DNA of 64,000 nucleotides from Euglena gracilis (lineage: Eukaryota > Euglenida > Euglenophyceae > Euglenales): contig CP154956.1 of NCBI GenBank assembly GCA_039621445.1, positions 49,502,826-49,566,825 of the forward strand, written 5' to 3'. Positions 35,601 through 47,600 of the stretch are shown in pieces. Under the pieces are notes generated by a model. The model saw only the letters and a list, made by a program, of their open reading frames with translations. It had not been told where the DNA came from and ran no database searches. The first letter of the stretch is position 1; each line of letters opens with the position of its first letter. Both the position numbers and the translations under genes were made by a program.

Positions 35601-38600
35601 CAGAAATTACTGCAAAATTGCTGAAAATTACCGTAAATTGAAGCCGTGTGTTTTACGCGAAATTTGCAGTGCTAGTCTTTTCGGCCTTCCATTACGTGCA
35701 AGTCCCATTAAGAGCTCAGCACTATTCAAAACCTGGTGTATTATTGATGGATATTTTTGGGGGGGTTATGTGGCCCCTCTGGGCGGGGGGGGGGTAGTTG
35801 GATCAGGGCGGGGGGGGGGGGTCGTATGGTGGGACCCGGGTCAAACCTTCGGTTATAGATGGGGATGGGTCAGGGCTGTCCGTTTTTAGAAAGTTAGGCA
35901 GAAGTTAGGCCGCATTCTGGACGAATTTTGGCGGAATTTTGGCCAAAATTGGGCATTTTTTAAGCAGAATGCAGTTTCAAAAACCTTCCAAAATTGGGAC
36001 CTAATTTCTGGCTTAACTTTGTCCCTAAAAAGGCCAGTTTTTGGGATGACGATCCTAACCCTGCCCCTGTTCCTAAAATCAAGTGGGAACCCTCTCCAGA
36101 TCCGCCGCCGGTGGCCCAGAAACCGCGTGTTTTCCTGGCGCCGCGGGATCGAAAAGTCAAAAAGTGGGACCCGGGTCCCATCATACGACCCCCCCCTGAT
36201 CCAACTACTCACCCCGGGGGGCATGTAGTGGGGAGCTGCCAATTTTTCTTAGAACCTACTGGGAGATGTATAATCTTGGCATTGTCCAACCTGAATCCAA
36301 AATCAGGAACTTCTACAATACACTTTTTCGGGGGTTCTGCACATTTTCTATGTCCCCTTTAGCACACGCGCGGGATTCAAGAGAAACTCAACCATTGTGA
36401 GCTCCACAAACTCTTCTTCAGAAAGGAGAGTCAGAAAATCCCTCCTCACCTTCTGAAGTTGAGTGCAATCATCAAATGAGCGCAGGTATAAAAGCCCACA
36501 GGTGGATCAGTGACATGAAAATGTGATGGGCAATCAGCCAGAATTCCTGTGGTGCCCACTTCCAGCACTTCAGCAGCTTCTTCGCAGCCAGCCCAATTTC
36601 TCCAGCCTCTGAGTGCAGGGGGGGGGGGGGCTCACCCAAACAGTGTCTTTACCTCCCAGGTGCAGAACGTGGTATACGTCCCCGGTGCGAACCACCCGGA
36701 AGGGGCCACCGTACAGTGCACCTACATCAGCATTCCTCAGGTTGCTGTGCCGCTTTTGTTCACGCTCCAAGTCATTCGCTCAGTGGTTTCAACCTCAGTG
36801 CCCTCCCCTTTGCTTTTGGAATGCTGGACAGAGATTTTATGCGTGGCAGTCAAGTTTTACAACATTCAATGTTCAGAGCAACATCGTGCAATTGCGTTCT
36901 GGTCTGTAGGCCAAGAAGATTTGAGGGAAAACCCAAGACCAAAAAAACCAGCTCACGTACATCACGCCGCCATTCCTCGTCCCGTTTTGCAGCTGATGTG
37001 GCTGATTCCAGGCACCGCCCACGGCTTCAAAAGAAGATATATTTGAACCAATTGTGCATTGATCAACCCTCAATTCAACGCCACTCCTGTCCTGCAGGCT
37101 CCAGAGACCCATGACGTGGTGCTGTGCCAACCCTACTGGATGTGGGGGGCGGAGATGGGGGCAGGCTGGGTTTCGGCATATGTTTTCCAAAGCGCTCTTC
37201 TGAAACCCGCACCATTCTTGCAGCCAACAAGTAATCATGCAAAAATGGGCAGTTTAACACCTTTTCGGGGCTGCCGTTGCCAGGGAGCAGATCTCGCTTT
37301 TGTTCCAAGGCCTCTGAGGTGCAAGGTGCGAAAATGGAGTATTTCAGACACGCGCGCGCACGCCGATTTTCTGCGCTGTGCAATGTGCCGATGGCCCAGG
37401 GGCAATTCCCGCGGGGTGGTGGTCGGGAACGAGGCAGTGTGGGGCAGGGGCGTACGACTGCTGCATGCAGATTGATAATGTGTTTCTTGGGCCTTGTTGT
37501 TCTCCCCAGCTCAATTCATTTCTTTTGTTTCACGTGTCACAATTGATTTGCCTGCTCGTAGCGTCTGAGTTCTTGGGCCTTTCCTACGGACATTGGTATT
37601 GCCCAGGGTGAAATGGTGGTGGTTTTGAAATGGGTCTTGTGGTATATGTTTGCAGTGGTATGGGGAAGATCGCTTCCTCTTCAGAGCGACGGCTTCTGGG
37701 GATGGATTTTGTGTGTTGCCCCGTGCGGCCTGCTGAACATCATACTGGCAAGCAATGTTTGAATGCCTTTTCACTCCAAGTCGTCCCTCCTCCTCAAGGT
37801 GCTGCCCCCCAATGTCTAATGAACCAGACCTCTCCTTAGTGTGTATCGCCGAAAAAAAATTTTGTGTATCCTGTGTATCGCCAAAAAAAATTTGTGTATC
37901 CATGTGTATCGCCAAAAAAAATTTGTGTATTCCTGTGTATCGCCAAAAAAATTTTGTGTATCCCTGTGTATCTCAGTCTCTCCTCACAGCAATGAAGCAA
38001 ATGTCTCTTGCTTTTTCTTCTGCGCCGGTGCGGAGCGAGGACAACAACCAGGCGGAATCGGAGGAGGACATGGAGAGAAAGAAATTGAAATTGCCTGGCC
38101 GTGACAGGCCAATGAAAGCAAAAATATTCCAAAGTAATTGGCAAAATGGTCGTCCGTGGCTCCAGCATGATCCAGCTGTGGGAATGTGGTGCTCTGTGTG
38201 TCATGCTTTCAGACAACATCCCAAAGTTTGTGGCGCTCCTGTGTATCGCCAAAAAAAAATTTGTGTATCCATGTGTATCACCAAAAAAAATTTGTGTATC
38301 CTTGTGTATCGCCAAAAAAAATTTTGTGTATCCCTGTGCACCTAGGATACACACTAAGGAGAGGTCTGTAATGAACCCCTTTGCCCAATGAACAGGGGGT
38401 GTCCAGACCTTCCATTTGTCACCTTTTATAACAATACAAATGCCCATACCGCCCATGTCAAAGGAACGCCCCCCCCCCGTCCGGACTGTCTAGATTGTCA
38501 TTTTAGTGTTCATTGGGCTTGGGGGGGAAGCACTGGAATTATTTCTTTGTGTTGGCCACAGTTTCTAAGGAAACTCAAACTATGTCCAGGCACTTCAAAA

Positions 38601-41600
38601 TTATGTCGGATCTTCTTTCCAGCGATGGCTTCGAATGTTTTTCCCTGTGTATTTGGTGATTTGGTGCAATATGAGAGGTCCAATGGCACAATTGTAGAGG
38701 CCAATCGTTGATGGCGCGGTCTGTTTTTTTTTACGTTACCGTGCCGTTGACACAGTGTGTCGTTGACGCACACTCCGTGTCAACGGCATTTTCCTGGAAC
38801 ATGGCGTGTCAATGACAGGGGGGGGGTAATGCCCGGGCTCCTTCAGATCTCCATTAGCCAATTAGGGTGGGGGGCTCGACGACCCCTACCCCCTCATACT
38901 TGTGCAAAATTGGCAATTTTTTTGCATACTGGATTGGACATGGCTTTTCTTATCCCGCAATTTTAAAATTTTTGAAACGGACGTTTTTGGCATTTTTGGA
39001 GGCTTCTGAGCCCTTTTTGTGGCCTTGCCGAAATCATCCCGTTTTGTCCTGGAGATTAATTAGCCAATTAGGGGGGTCAACAGGGGGGGACAGGGTCGTA
39101 CGCACACATGCGTGTGAATGCGGATATATGCATGGTATGTTGTGTGATGTATTTAACACATGAAACCCAACCCTGCTGGATTGTCATTCCCCCCTCCCTT
39201 TTCTTATTGTGACAACCGCCTCGACGACCCGGCACCTGCAGTGAGTGCGTGGCTTGCCGACAGGTGCGGCTGATGCTGGAGCGGTCCTCCACCGCGGCGG
39301 AGGCCGTGGATGTGTTCGTGGACCTCCTCGCCCGGCACGGGCAAGGTGGACTGCAGTCCCGCCCCGCTCGGCTTGCGTGAGTCCCGGGGGGCCGGCTCTT
39401 CCCACGCTTCCTCCGCATACCATCCCCGGCTGCAAGCGGCCTTTCTCCCCTCGGGAGCTGAATGGAGCAGACCTCCTTCGCGAAAGAAAGGAATAATTGT
39501 GTGTCTTCATATATATATATATATATGTATACGTATATATATTATGTAATATAATATAATATTATATATAATTCAATGTTTTTTTGTTTTTCTGTTTCCT
39601 GTTCACTGCTGCTGACCAGCAGTGTGGGAACTGCCAAGTCCATATTCCGGTGATTTTGTCGATGTCTCACTCAGGTGGCCCGTGTGATGTGAACTCCGAA
39701 TCGTTCACGTACCACAACAGCTACCTGATTGCGGACGCAAACGAAGTCTGTCTTTGTCATCACTGTCCCATATGCAATTGAATTTTTGTTCGCCATGCAT
39801 TTCTCTGCACCGAACCTCGGGGATAGACTCCAACCTCGGTCACTGCTGCACCGATCCTTTGTTGGAAGCCACTGCGTTCGATACATTCCTGCTCAAAGGC
39901 CGCTTTCAAACGATGCCATTCCTGAATTTTGGCAGTGAGTTGGCGCGCTGCGGGCCACCCCTTTGGTGTGGCTTCCCAGGCGTGGGTGGTGGAGTCCATG
40001 GACCGCTGGTGGGTCGCAAAGCGCTTCGTCAACCGCACCAGGAACATCTCCAACGACCTCAGCATCCGCGCCTCGTACGACCGGGTGTGTGCTCATTGTG
40101 CGGGTGGGTGAGTGGTTCATGCTGCTGCTGGTGCTGCTTGCGTACCACAGGGGGATTTGCATCCAGGGTTTTTTTTTAAAGCCAGAGGGGACCCCATCCC
40201 CCCCCGGGGGGGGGGTCCAGCCAGCCAGCAGCTCAAATCCAGCCAGCAGCCCAAATCGGGGCTGGGAGCGCCCCCCGGGGGTCGAGTGAAATAAAGTTGG
40301 GTCCAGCCCGGTCGGAGGCCGGGCCAGCCGGCCGCAGGCTGGCCAGCCAACTGGGCTGCCCAGCTCACCTATCCCTGCATTTTTTTCTTCCTCCATCACA
40401 GCCCCCCAGCCTTGATCTAGCTCCATCCATCAAAATGTCGAGAAGGCAAAAATGTTGTAGAAAATTTTGTTTTTCATCGACCCAGCCCAGCACCGCCCCC
40501 TCCAGCCCCGGACCAGGTTTTGAATAGTGCTGTAATTTTTCCGGGTCCGGGAGGCCAAAAAACATGGTTTTGGGGGAAATATTTTTCGATTTTTTTCGAC
40601 TTTTTTTGACCCGAAAATGACCCAAAGTCCATTGGTTTCGGGCCCAAAACAAGGGGCTGGCGGGTCGAAAAACGCTCATTTCGGCTCGAAAACACTTTTT
40701 TCGGGTCCGGGAGGTCAAAAAACATGGTTTTGGGCAAAAAAAATTCGACTTTTTTTGACCCAAAAATGGCTAAGTGCACCGGCCAGGGGGTCGGGCCAAG
40801 CCAGCGGGGGCATGGGGGGGGGGGGGTCCGCGTAGGAAATTTTTTTTGCGCCCCAAAACACTTTTTTTTGGTGTTCTAAAGTGAAAAAAGTGTTTTTGAG
40901 TGAAAAAAATTCGAAATTTTGGGTCCCGACCCCCCCCCTCGACCCGTTGCCCAACCGCCCTCACAGCGCCCGCTGGGGTCCCCGAATACCCAAAATGGCC
41001 CAAAATCGGACAACCAAGCCCTGGGAACCTCAAAAAACAGTCAACCCCCCCCCCTAAACCACATGATTGACCCCCTGGTTTGGGTCCCAACTCTTTGAGA
41101 TATGCCCAATTTATGGTTTTGGGCCCCGAACAGGCCCGAAATGGCCAAAACTGGCAAAACGGCCAAAACTGGCAAAACTGGCCCAAAACCAACCACAAAA
41201 CGGCCGTATCTCGGCCTAGGCGAGGAGTTGGCCCAAACCGCGCATACCGATCGATAGGGCATCCCAAAGTTGTGGAAGGAAGTCCTCTTGACTTTTTTTT
41301 CTCAACTCTGCAATGTTTTTGAGATATTTTGAATTTTTCGATTTTTTGACCCCAAAGTGACCCTGCAATTTCCCCATAAAATAAAACGGACAACTTTTTT
41401 GCTCGGGCAATATCTCCGGACTGGCGTGGAGTTGCGGGTAACCCAAAAGCTCTGGTGAAACTAGGGATCCTCTCCTAACCTATAGGCTATTAACTTTTCG
41501 GCCCCGGAAATCCAATCACATCGATAATCCTCGGGTGTCCCGACCTACTCAGGGCGGGGGGCGGGGGGCGGGGGGGGGAATCGTCATCGCACAAGTTCAA

Positions 41601-44600
41601 AAATTTTCCAGAATTTTCCAGGGATTCCACAAATTTGTGCCACAACTAATCACGAATAATCAGGAACCAGCACGAATTTGGGGACTTTCCAAAATCACGA
41701 ATAATCATGAATAATCACAAATAATCACAAATGACGCGAACAACCACCAATGGTTATGAATGAGAGTTTCTCATTTATAGAACCGTTAACCGTACACGGC
41801 TTCCCTGCGTGAGGAATCGGGGTTGCTTCATGGGTGAACACTTACGGCACCCGTGAATGTGGTAAACAGGTGGACACTCCAGGAACCGTGATTATATTCA
41901 CGGATGCACTTCGAGGCAATGTGATCGGATGGCAAATCCTATTTCCATGACTTTTTAGGCCGTCTTTGGCTAACCAACATACCCTTTTCTCAAGCAATCT
42001 GGCAGCATAAACAAGGGGAAGTGATATTCCCCAGAACGCTTACATTTAGGGAAAATTATATGGCAAATCCAAAATATGATATGTAATGCCATTTTTTTGG
42101 GTCTGATCAGGCATCTTCCATACCAAGGTTGATGACATCAGATAGCCCTTAAAAATGGGATTCGATTTTGCAGTATTGTACCTTGATTGAAAGCTCTTTT
42201 CAAGGGCTATCTGATAAAATGAATGGTGGGAACCGTACTCTCTCGGGAATGCTTTTAGCGCCGCTGTTTCCGCACCGGGAATCGTGATTGCCCCCGATTT
42301 TTCTTACAGAATTTGTCCCTCTGAAAATGGCTTTTCTTTCAAGGATCAGTTCAGGTCAAGATGATTGGGACAAACTGCGACCTGCTGAAATTTGGCCTCC
42401 CGAAGTGTCTATGACAAGGCAGGCCACGAGGAAATGTTAGAATGAGTGGGGTATCGTTTTTTAGAATTGTTGGCCACTTTGGCTTTTTTTTGGCTGAAAT
42501 ATTTGACAGCTTGGGGCCGTTTGCATCCGTTTTTGTCCATCTAAGCCAGTCGTTAATCATTTTCTACCACGATTGGGTCATTATTGACCATTTCGGCCAT
42601 TTTGGGACAATTTCTCGCAGACACCTTTTTTATCTTATTTCTGCGGTCCTCCTTGAGCTTTATCCAGGCCAGACAATTGCTTAAGCACTGACCAACCCCC
42701 CCCCCCCCCCCGGGGGGGTGGGTGACTGGTTTTTTCAAAGTGACTGACTGGTTTTTGGCCTGGACCCCTCCCCCCCCCCGGGGGGGGGTCGGCCAGGAGT
42801 GGGCAAAAGTGGCTTGAGTGACCCCGGCGCCGAAGGCGCCGGAAAATTTTTTTGGGCCTAAAATGGCCTAAAGTGACTGGAAAGTGGCCGTTTTTCTGAG
42901 TGGCCGACCCCCCCCGGGGGGGGGGTAGTGACTGGCTGGTTTTTTGAAAATGAGTGACTGACTGGTTTTTAAAAAAGTGGAGTGACCCCCCCCTCCCCCC
43001 CCCCCGGGGGTCGGTAAGCAATTGTATGATCCAGGCACCTTACAGAAAATGATTTCTGCTTTTTTTTGCAAAATTCTGCAAAATTCTGCAAAGTTCTGGA
43101 AAATACCACAGAATACTGCAAAGTTGTATGGTATTGTTTTTGTGCATCGCTGTTTTGTGTGGAGAAAGAGAAAACCCGGGCGCTTGGTAGCATGAACAAT
43201 TACGAGTAATCACAAATCAGAATCAAGGGTCGTCAGCACGAATTTGTGGGAATACCTGATTTTCTCCGCCACTTCAAGGATCCTTCAAGGTTTTTTCTGG
43301 CAATTCCTTGAAAAGAATGATACCCATTAGAGTATGCCCAATATTTTTTCAGCATTTCGTGCTGGTTCTTGACATGAATTGCTTATTTCAAATTGCTTAT
43401 TCAAAGATTATTCAAAACTCCTTTCTTTCTTTTGCAATTTAGAGTTTGGAAGGGGTAGAACCGCCCCTGGATAGGCAGGAGAACCGGCGGATTAAAACCA
43501 TGACCCTGGCCCCGTCCCCGGAATTTTTTTTTCAGCCACAAGCGACTGGATCCTTGGTTTCCGAATCTTCTCTGTTTGACCCCCAACTCCCCGACAGGCG
43601 CGAGTTATTTATCCGACAAGGGTCCAAAGTGGGTAGGATTAACCAACCCCCCCCATTTACAACTCTGCCTGACTTTTTCGACTCTGTTGGATTTTCGGTC
43701 AAAGAAATGATTTTTCAAAAGAATCTCGAGAAAATGTACGTCATTTCCGAACGTGTCTTGCTGACCAAATGTGCCCCTGGGGACCAGACTTGCTTAAGCA
43801 CTGGCCGACCCCCCCCCCCCGGGGTGGTGATTGGTTTTTTTGGAGTGACTGACTGGTTTTTGGCCCGGACCCCCTCCCCGCCGGGGGGGGGGGGTCGGCA
43901 AAAAATCATGGTTCCGGCTGCCCACAATCTCCTCCACCACCTACTCATCCGGTCCCACCTCCAGGGGGGCCGCCTTGTCGTTGAAATAAAACAGTGGGAG
44001 GGGGTCGGTGGATAACTCGTCCTCCGTGTGGAGCTTGAGCTGGCTCCGGTGTGCCTCTTGGCGGGCCCCCGGGGCCAGCTCCACCACATACGAGTGGCGA
44101 CACCGGCGGGCCACCACAGTCCCCCTTTTCCACTTGGTGGCCAACTTGTCTGTGCCCGGCTGTGTTTCGGGCCAAAGTGACCCGGCGCCGAAGGTGCCGG
44201 AAAACGTTTTTGGCTTTTTTCATTCTTTTGGTCAATTTCCTTTGGATTCCAGAGTGGCCGACCCCTCCCCACCGGGGGGGAGTGACTGACTGGTTTCCCA
44301 AAAGTGACTGACTGGTTTTTCAAAAAGTGGAGTGACCCCCCTCCCCCCCCCCCAAGGGTCGGTAAAAAATTGTATGCTGGAGACCCTACATCGCCCCCGC
44401 ACGCCGTTTTGGCTGCCGACACGCTTGGCACTTGGCACACACGACACGTGTTCCCGCTCAGTTTTGTGGCCAAACGACCATTTTGGGGTTTTTTGGGGGG
44501 GGCCGTTTTCTGGGCAAAAATAATCAATTTTTCCAAAATATCTCTACAATGAAGCAAAAACAAAGAAAATGTCCAGAGACCAAAGATGAAGCCCTTGGAA

Positions 44601-47600
44601 TGCCCTATCCAACCATGGTGCATTTTTCCCCCAACTCTGCCTGTATCCCAAGTTACGGCCATTTTTGGGCCAGTTTTGGGCCATTTTTTTGGGGCTGTTT
44701 TCGGGGTCAAAAGAATTGGTGTTTCCAAAATATCTTGGAAATGAAGCAAAATCAAAGGGAAAAGAATGTGCGGCGACCTAAAACAAAAACCCCTGGAACG
44801 CCCTATCTAAGGGTATTTTGATTTCCCTGTAACTCCACGCCTAGCTGAGTTATGCAAATCTGGATTGTTTTGCCCTGTTTTGATGCTGTTCTTTGGGCTA
44901 TTTGGAGTCAAAAAAAAAATCGAAAAATTCAAAATATCTCCAAAATGGTGGCCAATCAAAGGAGGGCATTGGGGATGTGAAGTAAAGGATTTCATTGGCC
45001 CCCAAGGCCACCTACGTGCCTGGCCCCAAATAAAGCCTGCTTTGGCCATTTTTAAGCCATTTCGGGGTCAAAAAAAATCCAAAAACTCGCAGTATCTCCA
45101 AAATGGTGGGGAATGGAAGGAGATCCATCTGGTAGGTCAAGAGTTCAGTACGGCACAAAACCTTGTCCGGACACCCCTCTCCCTAGGTGTTTGGCTGAAA
45201 CCCCTAAGGTAAGGGGGTAAGGGGGTGTCCAGCCAGACTTTGCAGAGTGACTGTCTGGTTTTTGGCCCAACGGGGTTGGGATAAATCACCGCACTAGAAT
45301 ATTCCTTTAAATTTCTTCTTCATGTTTTGGGTTTATTTTCCCTGGGTCCCAGAGTGGATATCGCTGGGGGGAAGACTGACAGGATTTCTAAGAAAAGGTG
45401 ACTGAGTGGTGTTTGGAAGAGTGGGGCATGGACCAAGGTGGAGGTGCAAGGGGGGAGACAGGAAGGAGCGTTGCCGTTCTACCATGGATGTATGGGAAGC
45501 CTTGAGGGGGGTGGTCCGGACCCCCCTCCCAACACGGAGGGGGGGGTCGGTCCCTTCCTCGAAACTACAGGGGGCCGGGAAAAATTTCGTTTTTGTGGAC
45601 CGGCAAAAGCCAAGGCCAAAATCGGTCAAAATACCTGATTTTTCTTTGAAAATAATCCAAAAATGCTCATTTTTTGGAAATTTTTGAACACTGAGTTTAT
45701 GCTGAAAACTCCAAAACATTTTAAAAAAATGTGCAATATGCTCAAAAATGAGGCGAAAAGGCATTTTTTTTTGCTCAGTTTCTGGAGCGCAGTGCCGGAA
45801 GAAAAACTTTCGCTATTTTTGGAACTTGCCAAAGGGGGTGGGGGTCCGGACCCCCTCTCCTAACGGATTTTTCAGCAAAAATTTGGGTGTTTAAACCTAA
45901 AAACCCGCGAAAATTTCATTTTCAGCCACCTTCGACCACTCTTTTTCAAATGAAAAATCTGCTGCCATCTTCATCTGCGTCGTTGTCTGGTCAGGTCCAC
46001 CCAGAGCTGTTGGCCTTCTGCCAGGCGGAGGGCTGGTGGGACGGCGAACGGCCATTCAACTGGAAAGCGGTGATGAGCAATGGCCAGGAGGCTGATGACT
46101 CTGATCAAGAGGTCTGGAACCTTATTTTTTTTAACTCAGTTCGTATTTTCCATTTTTTTGTTTTGAAAATTCATATTTATTGCATATACATATATCCATG
46201 TTGGGGTGATGACAACTTTGTAATGGAGGGATGTTATGTCGGCACGTTTTTTGATTTTTTGAATTGGAATGGGGGAAAGAGGAAGTCATCGCTTAGAATG
46301 TTTTACACCATCAAAAATGATCTTTTTTATATTTTTTTTTGCGTGAAAGCATGGTTTGCACTGGACAAGACAGCAATGCCAGCATGGGCATTGAACCAGA
46401 ATGCCAGCATGGGCAAATTTAGCATTTTTGTATATTTTGCTCGTTTTTTTTTGTGTGTTTTTTTCCCCGCCAGTTTTCCATTTCTCTTGGGAAATATTTT
46501 GGGCTGGAAAAATTCCGCTTTTTTGGATTTTCTTGTGGTAGGATCTAAAAATAGGTCCAAATGCAGGATATATCATTATTTTGATTTGAAAATTTTCCAA
46601 AAATTGTCCTTTTTGAAAACATCAAAAATGAGCAAAGGAACAAAAGTTCAAAATCAAGAATCAAAAACCACCCATTTTGGGGTCATTTACACAGTAACAC
46701 ACTTTTTGTTTTTTTTCCCGCATTTTTTCCCCTAAGTTGCCAGGGATTCTTATTTTTGGGTGGTCTGTGTTTATTTTTTTGCTGAGAATTGGCAGGGGAT
46801 GTTATTTTTGGGATATGGTGTTGTTTTTGTGTGTTATTTTCTGGCGTGCCTGAGTTTGCACTGTGCGAATTCGGAAGCTCTTTCTCCTGTTTCTAGGTGG
46901 ATTTGGGTTGCTGTGGAGAGGACCGTGAACTGAAGGGAAAGGCGATGCTGCAGCCAGCCCTCCAATGGCCCGATGTATCGTAGCCACACCACAGCCCCTG
47001 CTGAGTTGATAGCGGATTCGCAGCCCACGGAGGGGTGTCTCAGGCATTTTAGCCGACGAGACACCACCCAGATCGACGTACAGGACATGCTAGCAATCTT
47101 ACGAGACCGAGACTCCGGTTTGCCTGCTTGCTGTGTGTGTGTGTGGTCGTGCGCCTGTCTGTCTGTCTGTCTGTGCATGTGATGTGTGTGTGATTGTAAG
47201 ATGATCGGAGGACGAGGAATGTGGTGGGGATAAAGAAATAAATAGAAATTGGTGTTGCGATTCCGGAAGTCACGTCAGCCTCGGATTTCATCTCTTTCGG
47301 CTGCTTCATTGGTATAGTTCTGTCCCAACCGTTATTCTCTCTTTTTTTCAATTTTTTTTTTTACTGGTGGAAATGTTGCCACAAAACCGAATTTCTCATT
47401 CCGCATCCTCTCCTTTCTTCTTCTTCCTTCCATTTTTTTCCCTTTTTTTTGATTATTCTCCCACCAGGCTTTTTCTAATAAAGGTCCCCCCCCCCCAGGG
47501 TGCGTGGACTGCTTTAAATTTGGCGTGGAAAGTTTTTGTTTTCCGCCCCCCGAGGGGGGGGGGCCGGGTGTCTAGGGCTGTTCTGGACTTTGCAGATTTG

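Noticed and set aside
37840-38345. 31-bp repeats that might be a CRISPR array
   Set aside because: Repeats are contiguous without unique spacers and lie inside a TIR element with an 8-bp target duplication.
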